A stretch of 64,000 nucleotides of DNA, taken from contig NC_092186.1 of assembly GCF_043641665.1 (NCBI RefSeq), forward strand, positions 22,421,501 to 22,485,500, given 5' to 3'. Shown here piece by piece: positions 23,741-34,100 of this stretch. The position numbers and the translations under genes are program-made. Every line of letters starts with the position of its first letter. The stretch's first letter is position 1. The notes beneath the pieces were generated by a model. The model did not search any database. It worked only from the letters and a program-made list of their open reading frames with translations, and was not told the DNA's origin. The DNA is from Enoplosus armatus (Eukaryota; Chordata; Actinopteri; Centrarchiformes; Enoplosidae).

Positions 23741-25228
23741 CATTCGCCGCCCATTCATGAATAAAGATTTAGTTGGAGTGCAGCAGCTGCTGCTGTTCGC
23801 GTGCTCTGTTGTCAGATTGGTTTGTGGTTCTCTCTATTTATAATCCATTTGAACATCACCGCTTCCATTTCAATTGGGTTTCATTTGATCACATCACTGG
23901 ATTCGGACCTGTGCTGCTGAGCCGTGTTGGTAAAATGGAAGTGATGTCAATTCTGTCTCATGGCATTTCGAAGAACTATCTTTGCAGGAGGAGAACCAAA
24001 AACACACAACTGAACTTTCAAGCGATACACAGGTGGAAGCCTTGCTGCATGGCAGTTAAAGTGAAGGTCAGCTATTGAACGTGGAGCAGACTTTCCGCTG
24101 GCAAGCTCTTGATTTGACGCACGTTTTCCCATCTTCGAAAATTATTGAATTAACAAAGTACAAAAAGAGCAATACAGATGGCTATATGCATGCACATTTA
24201 CAGTTTTTAATTATTATTTAAAAACAAATGAGCTTATCGGGACTGCACACCACTGGGACGAGGGGAATTATTTATGGCTGATGTGATGGTGTGATTATGA
24301 TTCATTATAGGAAGAGAGCAGGAGTTGTTCAAGGTTGAACTGGAGTAGAAGAAGAAGAAGAGGAAGAAAACACAGGGAAAGGAGAAGAAGAAGAAAACAC
24401 GTTGAACCCCGAGAGAATTACATCAAAGAGATAAAAACACATACACAGATTTGAATAAAGCCTTTCAGGTGCATTAATCCCCAGTTTAAGGTGATGGAAG
24501 TGAGTTTTGACTATCTGCGACTATCTAACTTAACGGCCTACTGACTTTATGAACTCACGACGTCTTTATTTATTTTTACCCGAAAGCTGAATTGAGCCTG
24601 AAAGCGAAGCTCTTGGTTTACAGTCGATCTTTGTTTCGATCCTGACCTGCAGTACGGCCATGAGCTTTGTTTAACGACTGAAAGACTGGAGGCTGCAAAT
24701 ACAAGCAGCCGATGTGAGTGTCCTTTGTGTGTTGGGGTGGGGGGGGGGCTGGGCTCACCTTTAGGCCGTATCCTCCTTATCCTGTTGAAAAGGAACAGTC
24801 CGGCAACACAACGCAGAAGACTCCTCCCGCAAAAAGCACTCTTTCAGGATATGATATGAACGCCAGGAGCCGTAGCACAACCCCAACACTTTGAGATGAT
24901 GTATCGTGCTTTCTTAAAAGTCTAAAATTCATAATAATTTAGGTTCATCTTGGAAGAATTTTTCATTCCCTGAAGAAGGGCAGTAGATTCTTGGCAAACA
25001 TCGGCGCGATCATTAGATAGAGCGAAAAAAAACCAAACTGTTATTGATCAGAAGAGCTCATTTTGCCGCCGCTATTGGGCAAGAAAAGTTTCTGCTCCCC
25101 TCATCATTGGTGATAGTTTGTATTGTCCTGCCAACTTGGGGTAACTTTAATTTAAATGGAAATGAGACACTGGTCCGCATAGATCGAGGATCAGGTGCCT
25201 GATCAGTGCTTGATCAGCCTCCCCTCTC

Positions 25229-25230
<2 letters not shown>

Positions 25231-25276
<46 letters not shown>

Positions 25277-25278
25277 TG
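25231..25278 (+). repeat. (TG)n(AG)n compound microsatellite
   Basis: About 17 TG units followed by AG units. The stretch 23760-25230 around it holds no recognisable gene. Confidence 0.88.
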
Positions 25279-25616
25279 AGTGTGTTAGCGGTCTTGGACT
25301 TCTCTCTATTTTTCTGAGCTTTAGACCTTTAAATACTGGAGAACATTCTTGGAGGACATTTTGGCCAAGAGCTGTTTACGAGTTAAGAGGCGTACCGTGG
25401 TTGCAGTTCAGAGGATATACTGTATGCATGTGTTTTTTTGGAGTGAAATCAATAAAGAAATCAATAAAAAGGCTGCAAAGAATAAGATATCACATTTACA
25501 TGATGCATGTTTGGTATCGAATGTGAGTTTTCTTTACAAATGTGGAGTGGAAAGGGAGAGCCTTGAACTTGATCTAGAAGTTTTGGGTATTTTTGGGGTA
25601 TTTACATGTATTACTC

Positions 25617-25850
25617 ATGTTGTGGGGACTTAAATATGTTTTTACAGTCACATTGTAGGGACTTATGTCCCTTTTGGGGACCAAAATCAAGTCCCTGCAT
25701 TGTCATTCATTCATTCAACACTTGGTTTGGTTAAGAATTAGGGTTGAGGCATTTAGTGGTTGTGGTTAAGGTTAGATTAAGTCACCAGGGAATGATTGTA
25801 AGTCAATGTCCTCCTAAGCGATGGAAGCAAATGTGCAATACAGTTTTCCT
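25617..25850 (+). repeat. Diverged TGGGGAC...GTTAGGGTT-type dispersed fish repeat
   Basis: The segment begins TTGTGGGGACTT and then has GGGACC...AAGTCCC, a TTAAGG/TTAGGG-like part, and AGGGAATGATTGTAAGTCAATGTCCTCCTAAG. That order is the same as in a repeat I recall as frequent in teleost genomes, which often ends in a TG repeat, as here (GTGTGCGGGTGTG). Family name not known to me; identification is from memory. Confidence 0.5.
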
Positions 25851-27051
25851 CAGGCCAAACACTGCAAAGTGCGAGCAGGTGTGCGGGTGTGAATCTGGGC
25901 GTCTGTGCATTCATGTGTGTGAAATGAAGAGTTATTGAAGTCGCTAACCGCTTCCATACATTGGTGACAAATGCCCCAGGTCGTCTGCCACTTTCTCCTC
26001 TCCTCTCCCATCTTACCACCAAAAACAAAGTCAAGATAAACCAAATGACCCTCCCGTCTTAAAGTTCAAGTTCACCATCGACAACTGCTCTGTGACTGTT
26101 TCTGGGGATGAGAACTCTTTTTTCCCCCCCCTCGCATTTCAGGGAGAAAATTGATGTTTTCTTGCAGCAGTGTCACCACTATTAACAGATTGTGGTACAT
26201 CTGCTCACAAGAACACTCCCCTTTCCTCCCAGGTAGAGGTATAATAAACACAGATGGAGTTTTCCTGCCACGGGGAGCACCTGGAGAGAAACATGGTGGC
26301 TCTGAAGAGGAACATGATGAAAAACAAGTTGCGACACGCAGAATGTCAACCTCTTGGCACTTTTGGCCCCGTGTAGGTGACAGTGGAAAGCTCCTCTCGA
26401 TATATGTACGTATCAGTTTTAATGATTTAAAACCCTGTCTTGCCTTGTGTTTCAATGCATTTTAATTCTCAGACATGTCATGGCTGTGCATGGTGTCTAC
26501 TTCTAAGGGCTATGAATTATCAAGGTTCTACTGTAAAGAAAGTACGGATCACATTTGACACACAAACGACGCTCACAGTCAAGGTCTGACCTTAAAACTG
26601 TGTTGCAATTAAATAAATTGTATTACATTATCCATCAAAAGGAGCACGTGTGTTCTGAATGACCGCAAGTTAAATGCTAACTGCTGTGCAGCATTGGAAG
26701 GAACATGCAATGCTCAATATCACGTGCCAAACTGATGATGAGTGTGTGGAGTCTGACCGGCGATCAGTTGTTGTGTGAGAAGCTTTTTTTTTTTAAGAAA
26801 ACACGGCCTTTTTGCAGTTTAATTTCACTTTGGATAAAACACACTGCTGTGAGAATGCATCAGTAACATTTTGCCTCCCGCTGATGTTTCAGTCTCCCTC
26901 TTCGGGGCCGTGTGATGGCAGCCGCTTTGAATTCATTTTTGGTTGATATTTGGTTTAGTTCAGTGGGGGGGCCACATAATGCAAATCACAAAAATAAACA
27001 AATAAGTCGGCTGCTAATGTAACCAAATGATTGGTGTTCGCCCCCCCCCAA

Positions 27052-27077
27052 ACACACACACACACACACACACACAC
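27052..27077 (+). repeat. (CA)n microsatellite
   Basis: About 13 CA units after a C run. Another (CA)n lies at 27684-27710. No supported gene in 25850-29400. Confidence 0.88.
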
Positions 27078-28670
27078 TGCAGCCCCCTCTTACCTCCCCG
27101 AGTGAGTTTGCTGGCTGGAGCGACAGAAGCACGGCGCTGTGCCTCAGCAAGGCTGAAAGGGATGAGTGCATCATCCAGCACCAGCAGCTGCAGATGCAAA
27201 ACACAAGATCTGCTTGAAAATGTTTTTTTTTTTGTTGTTTTTTTTTTTGGAACAACACATTTCAAAAATAGTGTAGGTTTGTCTCGGCATCACTCCGCAG
27301 GTCTTAAAACTGACAAATAACCCACAAGTTAACGTCGACTCGTGTTTTGCTGCTCTTCAGCGCCTCCTCAAAATCAGACATTCAATCACCACAAGAGGCA
27401 GCGGGCCGTCATCTGAGACGCAGACTGAGAGAAAGAACTAGTCAGGAGGCGAAAGTGTTCATAGCTGTTCTGAACGGCCACACTCGAAGGCAGGGTGAAG
27501 AGCCTGCCGTCATGGAAACACAATAATCATTTAAATACGAGGACAGTGACGAAATGTGTAAAGAAGAGCTCAGATCCTGCTCCCTCTCTCGCCTCCACAC
27601 ACCTAGCGTCCGACAGGTAGTTCCGTTGGAGTATACGAGCACCTTGAGGTGAAGCTTTTTTTGCGAACAATCCAGCCTATAGTCCACACACACACACACA
27701 CACACACACAAAAACACCTAAACATGTGCTTTTACTGTCCAACAGACGCAATCTTTAGCTGCACCAGAGACCTGTTTTCAGTGTTGCGGGAAAATCCAAA
27801 ATCCTAATAAATGCTAATAAACACCTGAAACATTGATTTCCCAGGAGATCCACTGATATTCAACGCATGCTCCACAAAGGACAGAGGCTTTGTTCCAGTC
27901 TCAAGCTGCTCGGCTTTGCTTAAAAACCATCATCGGGATTAGCGTGATTTGGGCGCAGCGCGCTGTCAGATGAGATGAACAGTCGGCCTAGGTGGCTGTT
28001 CTTTCAAATGATCTGTTTTACATATCAAACATTTTCAACTGCATCAAAGAGAGGCACTAAAAATAGAAATTAAAGTAGGGGACAAGCTGAGGACGGTATA
28101 GGGCCAAATTAAAAGAGCATCAGCATCCGAGGGACTGATACTCTTCATCCTGGCATTGCAAGAGCCTTGCTCCTTCTATCATATTTGAATCTTCTCTACA
28201 GGTTGGGACGCTAAAGGCAATGAAATGTTATTTTTACATTATCCCAGTTATGGCACGCCTCTAGGCTACAGATGGGATGCGAGGTACTCTTGGCACAGCC
28301 AAACTAAATCAATCAATAACAGCCATTGTGTCAGAGATGCCATGATCGATGTGTTATACCACAGGGAGGCTATTTATTAGACGGAACAATTAACTGTGAA
28401 GGTATTTTTCTGTAAATATAAAAACATATAGAGCTCTTGCATCCAGCTACAGTCCCACATTCACACTCTCACGCGCCCAATATTGTACCCAACACAGCTA
28501 CACTGATCAGCTCTTGTTCTTTGGTCTATAAATAAGACTTCCCTGTCTCCACATGCCATTCTTTGGTAGCACCACAACGCGCAAGTGACTAACTGTGAAT
28601 GAAGCTCTTGATCTAATTTTGGATCGTGGCCCTGGTGAGGATGAAAATATCGAACCTGAAGAAGTGGCAC

Positions 28671-28709
28671 AGGAGGAGGAGGAGGAGGAGGAGGAGGAGG
28701 AGGAGGAAG
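28671..28709 (+). repeat. (GGA)n trinucleotide repeat
   Basis: About 12 GGA units. Frames reading it as Arg, Glu or Gly runs are not supported as genes. Confidence 0.92.
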
Positions 28710-29215
28710 CCTGCTGAGAGAGAGGATCCAGATTCTCAAGAATCAACAGATGAGGAGGCACATGCCAACCCGCTTGGTTCAACATCAGTTATTTTGATAA
28801 TGGTTTAATGATTTCAAGTCATTTCCTCACTCTCCTGTGATGGCAAACAACGCACGTCTGTGTGTTTCGGCTGTTGGTCGGACAAAACAAGACATTCGCT
28901 GCCATCACCGGTGGCTTAAGGAAACTGGGAAGGGTATTTCTCACCGCTTTTCTGACGTTTTGCAGACAACGAAATGAGCAAATAATCAGCAGATGAATCA
29001 ATAATTAAAAAGAAAGTCACAGCCTGCAGCTCATGAATACAACACCACCATTACCATGCAAACAGACAGGTTTATTCTCCCTGTGTCCTCTAGGGAAAAT
29101 AATATAAGAATAGTGCTTTAGGAAACTCAACAGCTATAAAACTAGGACTCCAAACATGTTATTATAGTAAGATTAAGTTGGCTTGTAAAAAAATGAGTTT
29201 ACCATCTTTAATTTA

Positions 29216-29300
29216 TGCGATCAAAAGCTCCAGAACAGCCACCCAGTGGACCCTGTGCTCAGCTTGTTTGGCTGCTTCCAAGGTCAAGAAATGAACTTTC
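29216..29300 (+). repeat. Fullest copy of the AGCTCC...AGTGGACC dispersed repeat
   Basis: Includes AAAGCTCCAGAACAGCCAC, then AGTGGACCCTGTG, GCTTGTTTGGCTGC and TTCCAAGGTCAAGAAATGA. It shares a 22-base exact inverted match with 18273-18294 and the same block order with the copies at 18470 and 19196. Confidence 0.6.
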
Positions 29301-29413
29301 AACCTTCAGATCACGAGTGAAGTTGATGTGCCTGATCATAGCAGAACGGCAATAAAGGTGACCACGTGCTGACCTCGTGGCTAATCATTATTAACCGCTA
29401 TTAATTATTATTA

Positions 29414-29439
29414 TATCAATCAATCAATCAATCAATCAG
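29414..29439 (+). repeat. (ATCA)n tetranucleotide repeat
   Basis: Six units just before the CpG-rich segment. Confidence 0.85.
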
Positions 29440-29559
29440 TGATGACTATAGGCGTTATTGATGAGCTCTACGCAGAGACAAATTGCGTCTCTCCCTCCTC
29501 CTTAGAGCCTGGATGGGTTAAACCACTTCTGCTCAGCCCGTCGGCGGATATCAGCACCA

Positions 29560-29948
29560 CAGACTGGCTTTTATGTACCAGAGCCGTCATACCCCGCGTC
29601 ATGTGCTGCGGTTCCCTGCGGGGACCCACGGCGGCGCGGAGGTCGATCCACCGACTCTCTGTCCCCTCCCATCGGCGTGCGCGGCCACACCTGCATCAAA
29701 CCGGGGAAAGTCCGTCCGGTGGCGAGTCAGAGAGACCGAAGCGGCTTCAGCGGAGCGGGAGCACCTCCAGCAGCGGACATCGCAGCACTCCGGACCCCGG
29801 GAACCCTCGGATCCGGGAAGGGCGAAGGCATGACGGCGTGCGATGTGTGTGTGTGAGACTGGGGCTGTGGAATCAGGATTAAAGACGAAATAGACCGGCA
29901 CGGCTCGGAAGGATAGAGGAGACCGAGTGTGAGCAGCCGGGCGCACAG
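29560..29948 (+). promoter_or_regulatory. tmem125: CpG island and putative non-coding first exon of tmem125
   Basis: This stretch is strikingly GC- and CpG-rich compared with tens of kilobases on either side. It ends in a strong donor, CACAG|GTAAGA, with the intron starting at 29949. The only plus-strand gene downstream is tmem125, whose coding exon opens at a clear acceptor at 39688. I infer a 5' UTR exon joined over a 9,740-base intron. The 147-codon frame across the island (29439-29882) has no recognisable domain and is not called a gene. The transcription start and exon start are not defined. It could also be the start of a separate non-coding RNA. Confidence 0.45.
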
Positions 29949-31193
29949 GTAAGACAGGCTCCTGATAAACTAGAGACAGGAAGACAGACGGGAGCTGCCC
30001 CGCTGCAACTTTTTTTAATTTATTTATTTCTTTTTCTCTAGAATCAAACAGCTTTTCCTTTTATTTATTCGTGTGGTCTCGTTATTTCCATTTCAAACTT
30101 ATTTACGAGTCATTTGTAGGCGCTAAATGATCTCCGTTTCCCTCCCTCCCCAATGAAAACAACAATAACATCATAGTGGCAATAATTCATATTATTAGAC
30201 TAATGGATTATAAGACTAACACTTTAGAACTCATACCACTTGCTTATATTCAGTAAAGGAACATGAATGGTGTCATACTACAGCTCAGTATGTGCAGGGG
30301 TCTTACCTCTCTGTTTGATTTATTTATTATCCACTATTTGTGTCAGTGCAGACAGGTGACTTGGTAGTATATTTCTGTTTTCTTGTTACTTTTGTTGTTG
30401 AAGCTCTAGGCCTATGTCCAACCCCGTCACACGTGTCACGCTCTTTAAAGTCATCCAAAGTTCTCAGGTGCAAAAGCCACATCTTGCAGCCGAATGAGTT
30501 AAGCCATTATGGAAGCACTCATGAGAAGACGAGACTGTGGATTCAGAGGCGCCAAACACACCTATTCTGAATGGATTTAATTGAGCTATCTGAATCACAG
30601 GAATCTGGACTACGGATCTGGACACTTGTCCCCGAGCAGCAGCAGCAATGCAATGATCGTGCGATCTGGACCCGAAAGAATGAATTGCCTATTTTGTTTC
30701 CGTTAAAAACAAGGAAGTGCAGCATGTTGACACTGTATCACTGTATCACACCCTAACCTTTGCACTGGCGGGATGTCAGTTTCCAAGTGCACATTATAGG
30801 CACATATACTCAGAGGTCAGCTGCTGCTGCATTGTGGAAAATGAATAAATCACGGAGAGAGGAAGTGTTGTCGATGCTGTATTGAAGTTACTGCGATTGG
30901 AACAGATCAATAAGCTGTCCATGCTCATATGCATCTGTTGTAACAAATCCAAAGGCCGAAGATAATTCATGACATCTGAGGCAGGTGACGTGCTGTCGCT
31001 CTCTCGCAACCCCAGATCTTTTAAGATGCGACATCGGACTCTCAAAAACAAGTCCGGCTGAGAACAACATGTGATAGGCCTCATTAGGAAGAGCCTGAAG
31101 TCAACACGGAGAAGCTGGATGAAAGAACAGGAGGAGGGCCGCAAAGTGGACTGTGATTGTGTCAGTGGACGACTGTTATATGAGAGCGCTGTA

Positions 31194-31196
<3 letters not shown>

Positions 31197-31237
<41 letters not shown>
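31197..31237 (+). repeat. (TG)n microsatellite
   Basis: About 20 uninterrupted GT units. Confidence 0.92.
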
Positions 31238-31238
<1 letters not shown>

Positions 31239-31514
31239 CATGGATGCCAGACAAAGAGTGCAGTAGGGAGGAGGCCAGAATCTTAAATATCCCCGAGAGG
31301 CGTTTTGTTTCACAGTCAGCAGATAGAGTCAGGCATGTAGTGTGTCATCAATAGCGGCTGTGTACCGCCTGCGTCCGCCTCTGTCCCTGGGCATGAAACG
31401 CATTCACCTATAAGCATAATCAATTCAGCTGAGCCAATTCAATATAGCGAGAGTTGGTGAAAGGTTGTGGAGACGTTCCTGCGTTGAGGAAAGTTCTTTC
31501 TCTCTTGTAGCCTC

Positions 31515-31760
31515 ACCCTCTGAACATGCTCATCATAGCTGCAAGCCACTCTGCTGCAGAATTTGTCTACAGCCATGCTAGCATCGGTGGGCTAACATGC
31601 TCACATTGGCAATGCTATGCTGATGTTTAGCAGCTGTAGTGTTTACCATGTTCGCTGTCTTAGTTTAGCGTGCAAGCATGCTAACATTTGCTAATTAGCA
31701 CTAAACGCAAAGTTCAGCCGAGGCTGGTGGGAAGGTTTTGCGGGTGTTCGGCCGGACTGT
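31515..31760 (+). repeat. GCTAACATGC-type dispersed fish repeat, copy A (5' part)
   Basis: Many TGCTAACATG-like words (for example ATGCTAGCATC, GGCTAACATGCTCACA, GTTTAGCAGCTGTAGTGTTT, AGCATGCTAACATTTGCTAA) precede CACTAAACGCAAAGTTCAGC and GAGGCTGGTGGGAAGG. The block at 33724-34100 has the same order of words, so both are copies of one family, which I recall as abundant in percomorph genomes. Class not determined. Confidence 0.65.
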
Positions 31761-31776
31761 TTCTCGGCCAGGACCA

Positions 31777-31789
31777 GTTGCTAGGCAAC
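31777..31789 (+). promoter_or_regulatory. Palindromic RFX X-box-like site
   Basis: GTTGCTAGGCAAC is an almost perfect palindromic X-box (GTTGCY N GGCAAC). It sits in the presumed tmem125 intron between dispersed repeats and may itself come from a repeat, so function is uncertain. Confidence 0.4.
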
Positions 31790-31909
31790 CAGGTAGCTAC
31801 ACATAACCCCCGTCAAAATAGCAAATTGCCGTTTGCACACTTTTGTTTTTGTACCAATTAAACAAATGAGATGTAACGTGTTGATTACGGAGCTTTAGGC
31901 AGATTTTGT

Positions 31910-32080
31910 TACCTTTGGACAGAGCCAGGTTAGCCCCCCCCCCCATTTCCAGTGTTTGTGCTAAACTGATGTTATCAGCTGCTGGAGCTTCTAGATTTAG
32001 CGTACTGACAAGAGAGCGGTATCAATCTTCTCATCCAATTCTTGGCAAGAAAGCAAATAAGTGTATTTCCCAAAAGGTCA
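31910..32080 (+). repeat. Second dispersed fish repeat, copy 1
   Basis: Blocks CTTTGGACAGAGCCAGGTTAGC, a C run, TGCTAAACTGATG, TAGCTTCTAGATTTAGCGTAC-like, GGTATCAATCTTCTCATC and AAAGCAAATAAGTGTATTTCC occur in the same order, though diverged, in the copy at 43580-43735. Confidence 0.6.
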
Positions 32081-32084
32081 CCAG

Positions 32085-32400
32085 AATTATGACAAATCTT
32101 CCTCTGGGGAACAATCCATTCAATAGTTGTTGAGATATTTCACTTAAAACCACAAATGTCAACCTCATGGTGGCACTAGAGAAAAAAAATATAAAAACAG
32201 GGGATCACCAAAGTCAGTAGGCTTCATTCTCTGGGGAACATGAATGTACGTAACCAAACTTCATGACAATCCAAAAATAGCACCAGTTTCTCAACCTAAA
32301 TCATAAGGTGCTGCTGCAGGCAGCAGAGACGTCACGTCAGGTAGTCAACAAATGAGACAGACAGCCAGACATCGAGCCAGCCATCTCATTCATTACAATC
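32085..32400 (+). repeat. GCTAACATGC-type repeat, copy A (3' part)
   Basis: Contains AATAGTTGTTGAGATATTTC, CAACCTCATGGTGGCACTAG, GGGATCACCAAAGTCAGTAG and CTGGGGAACATGAATGT. Of these, the GATCACCAAAG block also occurs in copy B (33.7-34.1 kb); I recall the others as belonging to the same family. Confidence 0.55.
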
Positions 32401-33723
32401 ATTATCGCTAGACAGCCAATATCAAATTAGAATATGCTGAATATCACCTCTGAACCCACAAGAGGACGGAAGGGGGGGTTAAAAAAAAAAAAGAAAGAAG
32501 AAAAGGCAGCCTCTTTCCCATCGTCAGCAGGAGTGAGGCAGAAGGGGACCAGCATGTTAATTGGTGATTTGATTAGCGTTTTAATATTGCAGCTGCGCAC
32601 GACAGAGGAAAGCAACCGGCTGCCCAGAGGTTTCACTTTTTCTTTTCTTTTGTTTTTTTTTGTTTTTTCAACAGTCACTCCTCGAATGCGGGGGGTGGGG
32701 GGGGGGGGGGGGGTGACACAGCATGCACATTATTCAGTTAATTTCCTCAGCAAAGGCTTACTCGGGTTTGGTAATGGAGATTTGACGGAAGCAGAAATAT
32801 TCAAGCCGTTTTCCGTTGGGCCCAGCATTTAAGAGCCCCATTTGGCTCCTGCCATAGTAAAGGAGCTGAATGGGGCACACAGCCTGTGCTAGAAGTGAAC
32901 TAGACTTGGCTGGGCGACATTTTTGTCAACAGTGTGTGCCACCACTGAGAGGAGGAAGCTCTATTTAAAAAGAGGGAAATGCCATACGCCGTATTAGAAA
33001 GCAGACTGAAAATGTTTTCTGCAAATCATGTTTTGATTATCTGGGTCCACATGTGTGTTTGTGTTGGGGGTTGACAATACTGAGGTTGATGAGTAGTTGG
33101 ATTTGCAATGCTGGGAATGATGGGGAGTAGATACAAGAGGGGATGAGGGGGCAATGACACGACAACCTCGCTGAGAAAACAGTGTAAACACCACAGCATG
33201 AAAACAGGTGCGGCACACTGTGTATATGTATGTGCTTGCATGCGTTACGACAGAGGGGCTTTGAGTCAGGCAGCATTACCTGGAGCCAGAGGGGAATCTG
33301 TGGCAGACAAGTAATCCCCCACCCCATGCACACACCTCTCTCTCTCTCTATCTCTCTCCGACGCCAGAGCAGACAGCAGACGGGAGAGATAAGAAGTTAG
33401 CCAGATAGAGGAGCATTGGTGGTGAGACAGGGGAGGAGAGGGGCGAGGTAGAACAAAGTAAGGAAAGTGTGGAAGGCTGGGGAGATAAGGAGGGAAAACA
33501 GATGGGGATGTGTGTGTGTTTGAATGTGGATAAGGTGTCAGGGGGGCAGGTCTTGGCTGGTCGTGCCGGTCGGGGTGATGCTGTGCCATAAGATGAGAAA
33601 TGAGCTTGCTCAGAAAGGGTGGAATTAAACCATCTGAGAGGAGCCAGAGAGTAAGAGGGAGAGTTGAAATGGGAGGGGTCTGTTTTAAAGTCTCCAAAAA
33701 TACCAGTGGCTGTTAAGACTGAG

Positions 33724-34100
33724 AGTCTACAGCCGCGCTAGCGTGCAGAATGCTAACCTGCTCGCGATGACGATGCTGATTCGGGTATAATGTTTATCTC
33801 GTTTAGTTCAGCGTCCTTGCATCATCTATTTATCTATAAACATCTATTAGCTCGAAACACCAAGTACAGCTGAGGCAGATGGGAATGTCATTCATTCACA
33901 TTTGGTCATAAACCAAAGCATTAAGAAAATCCTTGTAACCTGATGATGGTGCTCTATGGAGAGGATCACCAAAGGATTCATCCTCTGCAGACCATGAATG
34001 CTTGCACAAAATGGCAATCCGTCCCATCCAGTCGCTGTAGAGAGTATTCACTCCAGACCAGAGTGGTGGGCCGACCGACTGGCCAGCCAGTGTTTCCAAA
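33724..34100 (+). repeat. GCTAACATGC-type dispersed repeat, copy B
   Basis: In order: GCGCTAGCGTGCAGAATGC, GTATAATGTTTATCTCGTT, ACCAAGTACAGCTGAGGC, GATGGGAATGTCATTCATTC, TTTGGTCATAAACCAAAGCA, CCTGATGATGGTGCTC, GGATCACCAAAGGATTCATC and CCAGAGTGGTGGGCCGACC. It is the more complete of the two copies. The 3' part keeps the GATGATGG and CCGACCGAC blocks. Confidence 0.65.

Noticed and set aside
27385..27405. CCACAAGAGGCAGC as a third CTCF site
   Set aside because: Three mismatches to the core, including the GGC centre.
29439..29882. 147-codon frame over the CpG-rich segment
   Set aside because: Composition-driven (Arg/Pro/Ser from CpG-rich DNA), overlapping frames of similar quality exist, and no domain is recognisable. 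Treated as a 5' UTR/promoter.
33266..33697. 143-codon Pro/Ser-rich minus-strand frame
   Set aside because: Reads a purine-rich plus strand as Pro/Leu/Ser; low complexity.
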